DNA of 63,962 nucleotides from Nocardia takedensis NBRC 100417 (GCF_000308695.1 NZ_BAGG01000259.1:1-63962), one strand, 5' to 3'. Numbered from the stretch's first letter, positions 52,159-61,334 are shown. Numbers and translations are program-made. The notes: a model not told the origin generated them from the sequence alone.

Positions 52159-53425
52159 CACTTCTCGCCGTGCCGTGATCACCGGCGTCGGCGTCATCGC
52201 ACCAGGGGGTATCGGAACCAAGGCGTTCTGGGCCCGTATGACCGCGGGACGCACCGCGACCCGCCCGATCTCGTTGTTCGACCCCGCGCCGTTCCGCTGC
52301 CGCATCGCCGCCGAGGTCGATCTGGACCCGGATCGGGAGGGGCTGTCCCCCAAGGAGGTCCGCCGCCTGGACCGCGCCGGCCAGTTCGCGCTGGTGGCGA
52401 CCCGCGAGGCCATCGCCGACAGCGGTCTGGACGAAGTGGCCGACCGCTCGCGGATCGGGGTCAGCCTCGGCAGCGCCGTCGGCAACTCGACCCGCATGGA
52501 GGAGGAGTACGTCGCCATCAGCGACGGCGGCCGCGACTGGCTGGTCGATCACCGCTACACCGTCCCCTACTCCTACTCCTACATCGCCGCGAGTTCGCTG
52601 GCGGCCGAGGTCGCCTGGGCGGCGCAGGCCGAAGGGCCCGCGGTCGTGGTCTCGGCGGGTTGCACGTCCGGTCTGGACGCGGTCGGCCACGCGGTGCAGT
52701 TGATCGAGGACGGTACGGCCGAGGTGATGATCACGGGGTCCACCGACGCCCCCATCACCCCGATCACCATGGCCTGCTTCGACGCGCTGAAGGCGACCAC
52801 ACCGCGCAACGACGACCCCGCCGCGGGCTGCCGCCCGTTCCACCGCGACCGCGACGGCATCGTGCTCGGCGAGGGATCGGCGGTGTTCGTGGTCGAGGAG
52901 TACGAGCACGCCAAGCGGCGCGGGGCGACCATCCTCGCCGAGGTCATCGGCTACGCCAACCGGGCCAACGCCTACCACATGACCGGCCTGCGCAAGGACG
53001 GCCTCGAATTGGCCGAGGCGATCCGCGCGGCCCTGGACCAGGCCCGGGTCGACCCCGCGAGCATCGACTACGTCAACGCGCACGGCTCGGGAACCCGGCA
53101 GAACGACCTGCACGAGACCGCCGCGGTGAAGAAGGCGCTCGGTCAGGCCGCCTACGGGGTGCCGATGAGTTCCATCAAATCGATGGTCGGCCATTCGCTG
53201 GGCGCCATCGGCTCCATCGAGATCGCGGCCTGCGTCCTGGCCATCCGGGACGGGATCGTCCCGCCCACCGCGAATCTCACCGAACAGGACCCCGAATGCG
53301 ATCTGGACTACGTGCCCTTGGTGGCGCGTGAACAGCGCACCGACACGGTGCTGACCGTCGGCAGCGGGTTCGGCGGGTTCCAGGCGGCCATGGTGCTCTC
53401 GGCCCCGGAACGGAGGACGCCGTGA
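52151..53425 (+). CDS. Type II PKS ketosynthase alpha subunit
   Basis: A 424-residue KAS-II-type ketosynthase. Nucleophile Cys in VVSAGCTSGLDAVG, the two His in VNAHGSGTRQND and SMVGHSLGAIGS, and Lys in SIKSM. With the CLF it forms the minimal-PKS heterodimer that elongates a poly-beta-ketone from malonyl-ACP. Its ATG lies within the preceding gene's end, and its stop overlaps the CLF start by 4 bp, giving the near-universal KS-CLF coupling. Confidence 0.97.
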   Translation: MPSTSRRAVITGVGVIAPGGIGTKAFWARMTAGRTATRPISLFDPAPFRCRIAAEVDLDPDREGLSPKEVRRLDRAGQFALVATREAIADSGLDEVADRSRIGVSLGSAVGNSTRMEEEYVAISDGGRDWLVDHRYTVPYSYSYIAASSLAAEVAWAAQAEGPAVVVSAGCTSGLDAVGHAVQLIEDGTAEVMITGSTDAPITPITMACFDALKATTPRNDDPAAGCRPFHRDRDGIVLGEGSAVFVVEEYEHAKRRGATILAEVIGYANRANAYHMTGLRKDGLELAEAIRAALDQARVDPASIDYVNAHGSGTRQNDLHETAAVKKALGQAAYGVPMSSIKSMVGHSLGAIGSIEIAACVLAIRDGIVPPTANLTEQDPECDLDYVPLVAREQRTDTVLTVGSGFGGFQAAMVLSAPERRTP

Positions 53426-54681
53426 CCACCACCATCGTGACCGGTGTCGGGGTCGCCGCCCCGAACGGCGTCGGCACCGAGGAGTACTGGCGCGCGACCC
53501 TGGCGGGGGAGAGCGGGATCGGACCGATCGAACTGTTCGACGCGAGCCCGTACCCGGTGAAGTTCGCCGGGGAGGTCGACCTCGACGCGGCGGCCTACGT
53601 CCCCGGCAAATTCCGCGCGCAGACCGACCACATGACCCAGTTGGCGATGGCCGCCACCGTCATGGCCCTGGCGGACGCGGGCGCGGAACCCGCCGCGCTG
53701 CCCGAATTCGACATGGGCGTCACCGTGGCGAACTCCTCCGGCGGAATCATGTTCGGCCAGCGCGAATTACAGCAACTCTGGTCGCGCGGCCCGAACCACG
53801 TCTCCGCCTACATGGCGGTGGCCTGGTTCTACGCCGCGACCGCGGGCCAGTTGTCGATCCGGCACGGGATGAAAGGGCCCGCGCTGGTGCTGGCCGCCGA
53901 ACAGGCGGGCGGCCTGGACGCCGTCGCGCACGCCCGGCGTCAGGTCCGACGCGGCACCCCGCTCATGGTGACCGGCGGCAGCGACGCGTCGATGTCGCCC
54001 GGCGGCCTGGCCTTCCAGATCGCGACCGGACTGCTGAGCACCAACACCGACCCGTCGCGGGCCTACATCCCGTTCGACCGCGAGGCCGGCGGATACCTGC
54101 CCGGCAACGGCGGCGCGATCCTGGTCGTCGAGGACGCCGAGGCCGCCCGCGCGCGCGGCGTCGAGCGGCACTACGGCCGGATCACCGGCTACGCCGCCAC
54201 GTTCGACCGCCTCGAGGAGACCGAGGACGCCGTCAGCGACGGCACCGCCTACGACCCGCCGCGCGGCAGGCGGGTCTCGCGACTGCGCCGCGCCATCGAA
54301 CTGGCCCTCGCCGACGCGGAACTCACCCCCGCCGAGATCGACGTCGTCTTCGCCGACGCCTGGGGTCTGCGGACCGCGGATCGCGAAGAGGCCGAGGCGA
54401 TCTCCGGGGTGTTCGGTCCGCGCGGCGTTCCCGTCACCGCGCCCAAGACCATGACCGGGCGACTCTACGCGGCGGGCGGTGCGCTGGACCTGGTGACCGC
54501 CCTGCTCGCCATCCGGGATCAGGTGATCCCCCCGACCGTGAACGTGACCGACCAGGACACCGGCTTCGCGCTGGATCTGGTCCTGGCCGAGCCGCGTCCA
54601 CATCCGATCCGCCACGCCCTCGTCCTCGCACGTGGGCTGGGCGGATTCAATTCCGCGGTCGTCGTGACCGCACCGCAGTGA
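53422..54681 (+). CDS. Type II PKS chain-length factor (KS beta)
   Basis: A 419-residue KS-like protein in which the active-site Cys is replaced by Gln (VLAAEQAGGLDAV), the hallmark of CLFs. The Gln promotes decarboxylation of malonyl-ACP, and the heterodimer pocket sets chain length. GTG at 53422 overlaps the KS-alpha stop. Chain length cannot be read by eye; comparison with CLF clades would predict it. Confidence 0.97.
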   Translation: MTTTIVTGVGVAAPNGVGTEEYWRATLAGESGIGPIELFDASPYPVKFAGEVDLDAAAYVPGKFRAQTDHMTQLAMAATVMALADAGAEPAALPEFDMGVTVANSSGGIMFGQRELQQLWSRGPNHVSAYMAVAWFYAATAGQLSIRHGMKGPALVLAAEQAGGLDAVAHARRQVRRGTPLMVTGGSDASMSPGGLAFQIATGLLSTNTDPSRAYIPFDREAGGYLPGNGGAILVVEDAEAARARGVERHYGRITGYAATFDRLEETEDAVSDGTAYDPPRGRRVSRLRRAIELALADAELTPAEIDVVFADAWGLRTADREEAEAISGVFGPRGVPVTAPKTMTGRLYAAGGALDLVTALLAIRDQVIPPTVNVTDQDTGFALDLVLAEPRPHPIRHALVLARGLGGFNSAVVVTAPQ

Positions 54682-54709
54682 CCGACACACCATCGCAAAG
54701 GAATTCGAC

Positions 54710-54967
54710 ATGTCCGTACTGACCGCCGACACCCTCAAAGAGACCATGCGCCTGGTCGCCCACGACCCCGACCTCGCCCTCGGCGACGGCTTCCTGGAGA
54801 CCGAATTCGGCGAATTCGACTTCGACTCGCTGGCCGTGCTCGAACTGGTGACCCGCATCCAGAAGGACTACGGCCTCTCGGTGCCCGACGAAGTGATGGA
54901 GAAGCTCACCACGCCGGGCGAACTGCTCGACTACGTGACCAGTCAGCTCGATGTGGGCCTGCGATGA
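54710..54967 (+). CDS. Type II PKS acyl carrier protein
   Basis: An 85-residue carrier protein with the phosphopantetheine Ser in FDFDSLAVLELVTRI (residue about 40). It completes the minimal PKS with the KS and CLF just upstream. ATG at 54710 has AAAGGAA upstream. The stop overlaps the KAS III start by 4 bp, coupling carrier and priming enzyme. Confidence 0.96.
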   Translation: MSVLTADTLKETMRLVAHDPDLALGDGFLETEFGEFDFDSLAVLELVTRIQKDYGLSVPDEVMEKLTTPGELLDYVTSQLDVGLR

Positions 54968-55944
54968 CACGCCACAGCCGCATCGCCGGGATCGGGGTCT
55001 ACCGGCCGCGTCGGTCGGTGCCCAGTTCCGAGATCGCCGAACGCCTCGGCCTGAGCGAGGAGTGGATCCGCAAACGCTCCGGCATCGAACGGCGCGGATA
55101 CGCCGGACCCGAGGAACCGCTGTCGCTGATGGCCGTCGAGGCGGCCACGGCGGCCCTGCGGCAGGCGAATCTCACCGCGGACCGGATCGGCTGCGTGGTC
55201 GTCGCGACGACCACGCACCTGGTCCAGATGCCGTCGCTGGCCTCCGAGGTCGCCCACGTCATCGGGGCGACCGAGGCGGGCGCGTTCGACATCTCGGCGG
55301 CCTGCGCCGGCTTCCCCTACGCCCTCGCGCTGGCCTCGGACATGGTCAAAGCGGGCACCGCCGACCACGTGCTGGTCATCGGCGCGGAACGCATCACCGA
55401 CATCCTCGACGACCAGGACCCGGCCACCGCGTTCCTGTTCGCCGACGGCGCGGGGGCCGCGGTCGTCGCGCCGTCGGACGTCTCGCGCATCGGCCCGGTC
55501 GTGTGGGGCAGTGACGGCTCGCGGGCCGGCGCGGTGGGCATGACCGGCTACTGGGACCCCGCGCTGCGCACCGACGCGTCGCTGCCCTGGCCGCGCCTGG
55601 GCATGAAGGGCTGGCAGGTCTACCGCTGGGCGGTGTCCGAACTGGCCGAGGTGGCCAAACGCTCGGTGGAGATGGCCGGGATGAAGGTGACCGATCTGGA
55701 CGCCTTCGTCCCGCACCAGGCCAACCGCCTCATCACCGACGAACTGGTGCGCCAGATCGGGTTCCGCGAGGACGTGGTGGTCGCCTACGACATCACCGAC
55801 ACCGGCAACACCTCGGCGGCCTCCATCCCGCTCGCCCTGGACCGACTGGTCACCGACGGTGCGATGACCAGCGGAATGAACGCACTGACGATGGGCTTCG
55901 GTTCCGGTCTGGTCTACGCCGGCCAAGTCGTCGAGATCCCCTGA
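54964..55944 (+). CDS. KAS III priming synthase (FabH-like)
   Basis: A 326-residue 3-oxoacyl-ACP synthase III with an intact triad: Cys in SAACAGFPYAL, His in VPHQANRLI and Asn in TGNTSAAS. In contrast to the left-hand paralogue (4222-5223) it should condense an acyl-CoA starter with malonyl-ACP. A KAS III inside a type II cluster normally signals a non-acetate starter unit (as in R1128, benastatin and frenolicin-type pathways). Coupled to the ACP gene by overlap. Confidence 0.95.
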   Translation: MTRHSRIAGIGVYRPRRSVPSSEIAERLGLSEEWIRKRSGIERRGYAGPEEPLSLMAVEAATAALRQANLTADRIGCVVVATTTHLVQMPSLASEVAHVIGATEAGAFDISAACAGFPYALALASDMVKAGTADHVLVIGAERITDILDDQDPATAFLFADGAGAAVVAPSDVSRIGPVVWGSDGSRAGAVGMTGYWDPALRTDASLPWPRLGMKGWQVYRWAVSELAEVAKRSVEMAGMKVTDLDAFVPHQANRLITDELVRQIGFREDVVVAYDITDTGNTSAASIPLALDRLVTDGAMTSGMNALTMGFGSGLVYAGQVVEIP

Positions 55945-55954
55945 AGGAGTGACA

Positions 55955-56740
55955 ATGACAGTCGAGAGCAAGCGGGTCGCCCTGGTCACCGGCGCCACCA
56001 GCGGAATCGGGTTGGAGATCGCGCGTTCCCTGGGCGCGGCGGGCCATCGCGTGTTCCTGTGCGCGCGCCGGGCCGAAGAGGTCAAGACCACGGTCGAGGC
56101 GCTGACCGGCCAGGGATTCGAGGTCGACGGCGCGGTCGCCGACATCTCCTCCGCCGCGGACGTGAAGTCCCTGGTCGCGGCGGCGGTGCAGCGGTTCGGC
56201 GAGATCGACATCCTGGTCAACAACGCGGGGCGCGGCGGCGGCGGGGTCACCGCCGACATCACCGACGAACTGTGGACCGCGGTGATCGACACCAACCTGA
56301 CCGGCACCTTCCGCGTCACCCGCGAGGTCCTGACCTCGGGTGGACTGGCCGCGCGCCCGTGGGGGCGGATCATCAACATCGCCTCCACCGGCGGCAAACA
56401 GGGCGTCATCTACGCCACGCCGTACTCGGCGTCCAAGCACGGCGTGGTCGGTTTCACCAAGGCGCTGGGCCTGGAACTGGCGGGCACCGGGGTCACCGTG
56501 AACGCGGTGTGCCCGGGCTACGTGGAGACGCCGATGGCCGCCAAGGTCCGCCAGGGCTACGCCGCGGGCTGGAAGATCAGCGAGGACGAAGTCCTGGACC
56601 GCTTCCAGGCCAAGATCCCGCTGGGTCGGTACTCCACGCCGAAAGAGGTGGCGGGCCTGGTCGGCTACCTGCTCACCGACACCGCCGATTCCATCACCGC
56701 GCAGGCGATCAACGTCTGCGGCGGACTCGGCAACTACTGA
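55955..56740 (+). CDS. Type II PKS ketoreductase (actIII-like SDR)
   Basis: A 261-residue SDR with VTGATSGIGLEIA, NNAGRGGGG, Ser in NIASTGGKQG and YxxxK in YSASKHG; the segment GGKQGVIYATPYSASKHGVV is typical of C-9 ketoreductases. It reduces the C-9 carbonyl of the nascent polyketide. ATG at 55955 has AAGGAG 6 bp upstream; a GTG two codons earlier is too close to that site. It sits between the KAS III and the aromatase/cyclase. Confidence 0.95.
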   Translation: MTVESKRVALVTGATSGIGLEIARSLGAAGHRVFLCARRAEEVKTTVEALTGQGFEVDGAVADISSAADVKSLVAAAVQRFGEIDILVNNAGRGGGGVTADITDELWTAVIDTNLTGTFRVTREVLTSGGLAARPWGRIINIASTGGKQGVIYATPYSASKHGVVGFTKALGLELAGTGVTVNAVCPGYVETPMAAKVRQGYAAGWKISEDEVLDRFQAKIPLGRYSTPKEVAGLVGYLLTDTADSITAQAINVCGGLGNY

Positions 56741-56753
56741 CAGGAGCACTGCC

Positions 56754-57683
56754 ATGCAGACTCGCCGGACCGAGCACGTCGTCACGGTGCCCGCGGACGC
56801 CGACACCGTCTACGACTTCATCGCCAGGGCCGAACGGTGGCCGGTGATCTTCACCCCCACCGTCCACGTCGAATACCTGACCCCTGGTGATCAGGCCGAA
56901 CAGCGCCTGCGGATCTGGGCCTTCGCCGGGACCGAGGTCAAGAGCTGGGTGTCGCACCGGACTCTCGACCCGGGCGGCAGGCGCATCGAGTTCCGCCAGA
57001 CCAGTCCGGTCCGCCCGGTCGCCTCGATGCGCGGCGAATGGGCGATCACCCCGGTGGACGACACCTCGGCGAAAGTCGTGTTCCAGCACTGGTTCACCTC
57101 CGAGGACGACAGCGCCGACACACTCGACAAGATCGAGGCGGTGGTGAACCACAACTCCGAGGCCGAACTCGACTCGCTGCGCGACGCCGCCGTGCGCAGC
57201 CACCTGGTCGTCGACTTCGAGGACGAGGTGCCCATCGACGCCGAACGGATCCGGGTCTACGACTTCCTCGCCGAAGCGGACAAGTGGCCCACCCTCATCC
57301 CGCACGTGGCCCGGGTCGCGCTCACCGAGAAGGCGGGCATCCAGACCCTGGACATGCACACCTTCGACAGCGCCGAAGGGCCCGCGGAACGCGGCACCCA
57401 CGCCACCTCCTCGGTGCGAATCCTGTTGCCACCCAACCGGATCGTCTACAAGCAGCAGACCCTGCCCGCGTTCCTCACCGCCCACGTCGGCTCGTGGGAC
57501 GTCCGCGAGGACGGCACCGCGGTCGCCCGGCACACCGTCGTGCTCGAGGAACGGGCGATCCTGGAGATGCTCGGCGTGGACGCCACCGTCGAACAAGCCG
57601 CGGGCCTGGTCCGCCAGTCGATCGGCGGTAACAGCAGGGCCACGCTGCGCCGCGCCGACGAACTGATCGGCGCCGGCCGGTGA
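56754..57683 (+). CDS. Didomain aromatase/cyclase
   Basis: A 309-residue protein made of two SRPBCC halves (about 1-145 and 150-309), each starting with a V...DADTVYDFIA...WP or DAERIRVYDFLAEADKWP pattern. Didomain ARO/CYCs act on C-9-reduced chains and close and aromatise the first ring (C7-C12). Its presence together with the ketoreductase fits a reduced angucycline- or benz[a]anthraquinone-type folding. The stop overlaps the next gene by 4 bp. Confidence 0.94.
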   Translation: MQTRRTEHVVTVPADADTVYDFIARAERWPVIFTPTVHVEYLTPGDQAEQRLRIWAFAGTEVKSWVSHRTLDPGGRRIEFRQTSPVRPVASMRGEWAITPVDDTSAKVVFQHWFTSEDDSADTLDKIEAVVNHNSEAELDSLRDAAVRSHLVVDFEDEVPIDAERIRVYDFLAEADKWPTLIPHVARVALTEKAGIQTLDMHTFDSAEGPAERGTHATSSVRILLPPNRIVYKQQTLPAFLTAHVGSWDVREDGTAVARHTVVLEERAILEMLGVDATVEQAAGLVRQSIGGNSRATLRRADELIGAGR

Positions 57684-58462
57684 CCGGGCTGCTCGAGGAT
57701 AAGAACATCCTGGTCACGGGCGTGCTCAACGAGGCGTCCATCGCCTACGCGGTCGCCCGCTACGCCCAGGAGCAGGGGGCCAACGTGCTGCTGTCCTCCT
57801 ACGGGCGCGCGGCGCGGATCACCGGTCTGGTCGCGGATTCGCTGCCGAAACCGGCGCCGCTCATCGAACTCGACCTGACCAGCGAGGACGATCTGGCCGC
57901 CCTGCCCGACCGGGTCGGCGCGTACTGCGGGCGACTCGACGGCGTGCTGCACGCGGTGGCGTTCGCGCCGCAGACCGCGCTGGGCGGACAATTCCTCGAG
58001 ACCACCTGGGCGGACGTGTCGACCACGATGCACGTGTCGGCGTATTCGCTCAAAGCGCTCGTCACCGCGTGTCTGCCGATCCTGGGCAACCCCGCCTCGG
58101 TCGTCGGCCTCGACTTCGACGCCGCCATCGCCTGGCCCGGTTACGACTGGATGGGCGTGGCGAAGGCGGCGCTCGAGTCGACCTCCCGCTACCTCAGCCG
58201 TGACCTCGGGCGACGCGGTGTGCGGGTCAACCTGGTGGCGGCGGGGCCGCTGCGCACCACGGCCGCCAAGAACATCCCCACCTTCACCGAATTCGAGAGC
58301 GCCTGGCAGGAGGGGGCGCCCCTCGGCTGGGACGTGACCGACGCCGATCCCACGGCCCGCGCCTGCGTGGCGCTGCTGTCGGACTGGTTCGCGGGCACCA
58401 CCGGCGACATCGTCCACGTCGACGGCGGATTCCACGTCACCGGCGGGGTCGCCCGGTTCTGA
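57680..58462 (+). CDS. Enoyl-ACP reductase (InhA/FabI-like SDR)
   Basis: A 260-residue divergent SDR with the FabI/InhA pattern: GLLEDKNILVTGVLNEASIAYAVA at the cofactor site, GRLDGVLHAVAFAPQ, and catalytic Tyr and Lys in GYDWMGVAKAALES. The C-terminus TTGDIVHVDGGFH matches InhA. Enoyl reductases are rare in aromatic PKS operons; with KAS III, FabG and HadAB it would complete a reductive cycle on the starter chain. An alternative is a resistant copy of InhA/FabI protecting the host. GTG at 57680 overlaps the aromatase stop. Confidence 0.92.
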   Translation: MTGLLEDKNILVTGVLNEASIAYAVARYAQEQGANVLLSSYGRAARITGLVADSLPKPAPLIELDLTSEDDLAALPDRVGAYCGRLDGVLHAVAFAPQTALGGQFLETTWADVSTTMHVSAYSLKALVTACLPILGNPASVVGLDFDAAIAWPGYDWMGVAKAALESTSRYLSRDLGRRGVRVNLVAAGPLRTTAAKNIPTFTEFESAWQEGAPLGWDVTDADPTARACVALLSDWFAGTTGDIVHVDGGFHVTGGVARF

Positions 58463-58517
58463 GCCGCCGACGGCTCGGTCGCAGCGTCGCGACGAACCCG
58501 TTCGACTGACAACGGCG

Positions 58518-59021
58518 TCAGCTCGGACGCAACTCGATCACCACCCCGCCCCGCTGCCAGGTCTGGTAGATGTCGGCCTTGTTCGGCTCGCCCGCCGCGT
58601 CGAAGCCGATCCCGTTGTAGCCCGCGTTGTTCCTGTTGTCGCGGGCCACGATCTCGAACAGGCGCAGCACCGACTCCTCGTCGGTGTGCACCACCGGATC
58701 GAACCGTTCGCGACCGCGCCCCCGGCTGCCCGTGAGCGCGGTCCCGGGCCGCAGATTGCGCACCCACGGCCGGGTGGTCGTCCCGATCAGCAACGTCGAA
58801 CCCTGCTGGGTGTAGGCCACCGGAACGTCGTAGGTCTTGCCCGACTTCACGCCCACCACGTGCAGCGTGATCAATCGCCTACCCACCACACGGGACAAAC
58901 CCGGCACGTTCAGCAGCCCGCGCACCACCTTGTTGATCTGGGCCTGCGCGCCCCGGATCGGCTTGGGCCCCGACGTGCTCGGAACACCGTAGGGATTGGG
59001 TGTTTTCGCGTCATCGCTCAT
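58518..59021 (-). CDS. Deazaflavin (F420)-dependent nitroreductase-family protein
   Basis: A 167-residue Ddn-fold protein with the strand-loop HVVGVKSGKTYDVPVAYTQQG and the RPWVRNLRPG region. It differs from the member at 28820 by a Pro-rich N-terminus and a longer C-terminal half. ATG at 59021. It is convergent with the PKS operon (55-bp gap) and divergent from the esterase, so it probably lies just outside the cluster. Oxidation-state adjustment of a quinone product would fit the family but is speculative. Confidence 0.87.
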   Translation of the reverse strand: MSDDAKTPNPYGVPSTSGPKPIRGAQAQINKVVRGLLNVPGLSRVVGRRLITLHVVGVKSGKTYDVPVAYTQQGSTLLIGTTTRPWVRNLRPGTALTGSRGRGRERFDPVVHTDEESVLRLFEIVARDNRNNAGYNGIGFDAAGEPNKADIYQTWQRGGVVIELRPS

Positions 59022-59144
59022 CCCTCCAGTGTCGCCCAGTTCGCCGGGGGCCGATACGCGCGACCGATCCGCGGCCCAGACCGACGCGAAGTCCTGGTGT
59101 CGAACGGGCACAACGCCCGCACCCAGGGATGGAGAGGTTCCGCA

Positions 59145-60125
59145 TTGAGCACATCGCGATCGGCACGAACCGCACTCGCAGGACTGGCACTGGTCGGCGC
59201 GCTGACCAGTGCCCCCACCGCGAGCGCCGCGCCCCCCGACACCCGCCTGGAAACCGTGGAGGTGTACTCGGCCGCGATGAACCGCTCGATCCCCGTGCAG
59301 GTCATCCGGGCCGCCGACACCTCGAAGGCGCGCCCGACGCTGTACCTTCTCAACGGCTCCGGCGGCGGCCCCAACGGCAGCGGATGGGACGCCCAGACCG
59401 ACGCCGTCGGCTTCCTGCGCGACCGCGACGTCAACGTGGTGACCCCGGTCGGCGGCGCGAACTCCTACTACACCGACTGGATCCGCGCGGATTCCGTCCT
59501 CGGCTACAACAAATGGCAGACCTTCCTCAACGAGGAACTGCCGCCCGTCATCGAAGGACTGCTGGGCGCGGACGGCAACCGCGCGCTCGCCGGCGTGTCC
59601 ATGAGCGGGACCTCGGTGCTGAACCTCGCCATCGCCAAACCCGGCTTCTGGCGCAGCGTCGCCTCCTACAGCGGATGCGCGCAGACCTCCGATCCGGTCG
59701 GCCACGAATTCGTCCGCATCACCGTCGAGAACTGGGGTGGCGGACAGAGCGTGGAGAACATGTGGGGCCCGGCGGACAGCCCGCTGTGGCGCGCCAACGA
59801 CCCGCTGGTCAACGCCGAACGGTTGCGCGGCACCGCGGTCTACCTGAGCACCGGCAGCGGACTGCCCGGCCCGCACGACACCCCCGCCGACCCGCGCGTC
59901 CAGGACGGCCGGATCCCGCTGCCCGTCCAACTGGCCTTCGGCGGCCCGATCGAGGCCGCCATCCGCTACTGCACCGTCAACCTGACCGACCGGCTCAACG
60001 CGCTGAACATCCCCGTCACCCTCAACGACCGCCCCACCGGCACCCACTCGTGGGGCTACTGGGACGACGACCTGCGCGACTCGTGGCCGTTCCTGGCGGC
60101 CTCGCTCGGCGCCCGCGCGAACTAG
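59145..60125 (+). CDS. Secreted antigen-85-like mycolyltransferase/esterase
   Basis: A 326-residue exported alpha/beta hydrolase. The TTG start (59145; GGAGAGG 7 bp upstream) begins a Sec signal peptide (ALAGLALVGALTSAPTASA). The nucleophile motif is AGVSMSGTSVL and the catalytic His is in GTHSWGYW. The order and the conserved VEVYSAAMNRSIPVQVIRA opening match corynebacterial/nocardial mycolyltransferase-like esterases, which transfer mycolic acids to cell-wall sugars. An N-terminal copy of this opening is found in the chimeric ORF at 30562-30951. Confidence 0.9.
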   Translation: MSTSRSARTALAGLALVGALTSAPTASAAPPDTRLETVEVYSAAMNRSIPVQVIRAADTSKARPTLYLLNGSGGGPNGSGWDAQTDAVGFLRDRDVNVVTPVGGANSYYTDWIRADSVLGYNKWQTFLNEELPPVIEGLLGADGNRALAGVSMSGTSVLNLAIAKPGFWRSVASYSGCAQTSDPVGHEFVRITVENWGGGQSVENMWGPADSPLWRANDPLVNAERLRGTAVYLSTGSGLPGPHDTPADPRVQDGRIPLPVQLAFGGPIEAAIRYCTVNLTDRLNALNIPVTLNDRPTGTHSWGYWDDDLRDSWPFLAASLGARAN

Positions 60126-60144
60126 CGCGCCACGGCGGCGGCGA

Positions 60145-61149
60145 TCACGGTCCGGGATACGGCGTATGGACCTCGCCGTCGAACAACTTCCAGTAGAAGG
60201 CGTTCATCCTCGCGGCGGCAGGCGCGTGCCGCCGCAGGATCGCCGCCACCTCCGGCGATACATCCTGCGGCACGTCTCCGGCCGCGCACCGCGCCACATA
60301 CTCGTTGCGCTCCACCGGTCCGCCCACCTCGGGCATCGGCACACCGCACACCTCGGTCACCAGCCAGTTGACCAATCGCATCGCGGCATAGTCCGCATCG
60401 TGGGTGACATGGCGTCGAACGAAGTCGCGTTCGTCCGGCGACAGCTCGAATCGCGGCGAGGTCGCCAACCCGAAATCGGCGAGCCGGATGTCGTCGCCCT
60501 CGACACGCAGATTGCCGAAATGCGCGTCCATGTGCAGCAACTCGCGTTCGCGCAGGAACGTCACGATCTGCGAGAACTGCCGCTCCACGGTCCCCGCCTT
60601 GCCTCGCGGGTCCACGCGCGACCACTCCACGATCGACCGCGGAACATACTCGCTGAACAGCACGAGGCTCCACGACGCGGCCGCTGACGCCGCCAGTCGA
60701 ACCCGCACCGCCGGGTGCCCGTCGTTGGCGGCGACCACCGCCTCGATGTCCGCGTGGTCGTCGGCGATCGGCGCGCGTCCGGGCAGCACCCGCCAGTGGT
60801 GCAGCATCGGGAAGGCCCGCGTGGCCCCGCGCAACACGCTCTCGGTCACCTCGACATTCGCGGCCAACTCGCGCCAGGCGTTGAAACTCGGCCCGCCGAC
60901 GCCGTAGTGACAGAACAGCGGCAACTCGAACAGATTCGCCGTCGACCCGGGGTGGGCGAGTTCCCGATCCGTCAGCGGAATCCGTTTGACGAACACCGAC
61001 GTCCCGCCGACCTCGGCGATCGCCGTCCCGCCTCCGACCCCGACGCTGTTGGGACGCGCCTGCTCGATGAGCTCGGCGATACGAATGTCGCTGTGGGAAC
61101 CCAGAACAGTCGTCAGTCGTCGATGTCGGTCGATCCTGTCGATCGTCAT
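60145..61149 (-). CDS. Protein-kinase-fold small-molecule kinase-like protein
   Basis: A 334-residue protein with kinase-fold hallmarks: a short Gly-rich start (VGVGGGTAIA), Lys in VFVKRIPL, the catalytic loop HMDAHFGN (HxDxxxxN) and DFG in LADFGLA. The order matches aminoglycoside-phosphotransferase/HipA-like folds more than Ser/Thr kinases (no APE). Its substrate is unknown. Convergent with the esterase gene, 19 bp apart. ATG at 61149. Confidence 0.8.
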   Translation of the reverse strand: MTIDRIDRHRRLTTVLGSHSDIRIAELIEQARPNSVGVGGGTAIAEVGGTSVFVKRIPLTDRELAHPGSTANLFELPLFCHYGVGGPSFNAWRELAANVEVTESVLRGATRAFPMLHHWRVLPGRAPIADDHADIEAVVAANDGHPAVRVRLAASAAASWSLVLFSEYVPRSIVEWSRVDPRGKAGTVERQFSQIVTFLRERELLHMDAHFGNLRVEGDDIRLADFGLATSPRFELSPDERDFVRRHVTHDADYAAMRLVNWLVTEVCGVPMPEVGGPVERNEYVARCAAGDVPQDVSPEVAAILRRHAPAAARMNAFYWKLFDGEVHTPYPGP

Positions 61150-61199
61150 CCACCGATCCTGCCACCGAACCCCCGGCGGCTGCCGGAGCGATCCGGTGG

Positions 61200-61310
61200 T
61201 CAGGCGACGCCGATGCGGGCGCCGGTCTCGGACGAGGCACGCACGGCATCGAGCAGGCGGTGCAGGCGGACACCGTCCGCGAAGGTCGGGACCGTGGTCG
61301 CGTCGGCTCG
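61200..61310 (-). pseudogene. C-terminal stump of a Gfo/Idh/MocA-family oxidoreductase
   Basis: The frame ends at 61200 after TTVPTFADGVRLHRLLDAV and SSETGARIGVA, which is the usual end of Gfo/Idh/MocA dehydrogenases. Everything upstream of about residue -36 is missing. It meets the decapitated TetR gene at about 61310-61335. Confidence 0.65.
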
Positions 61311-61334
61311 GATGTCCTCGGTCGCGGTGCCAAC

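Noticed and set aside
39975..58462. Direct identification as the brasiliquinone cluster
   Set aside because: The gene set is compatible with an alkyl-bearing benz[a]anthraquinone from Nocardia, but no sequence comparison was possible, so it is kept only as a comparison to make.
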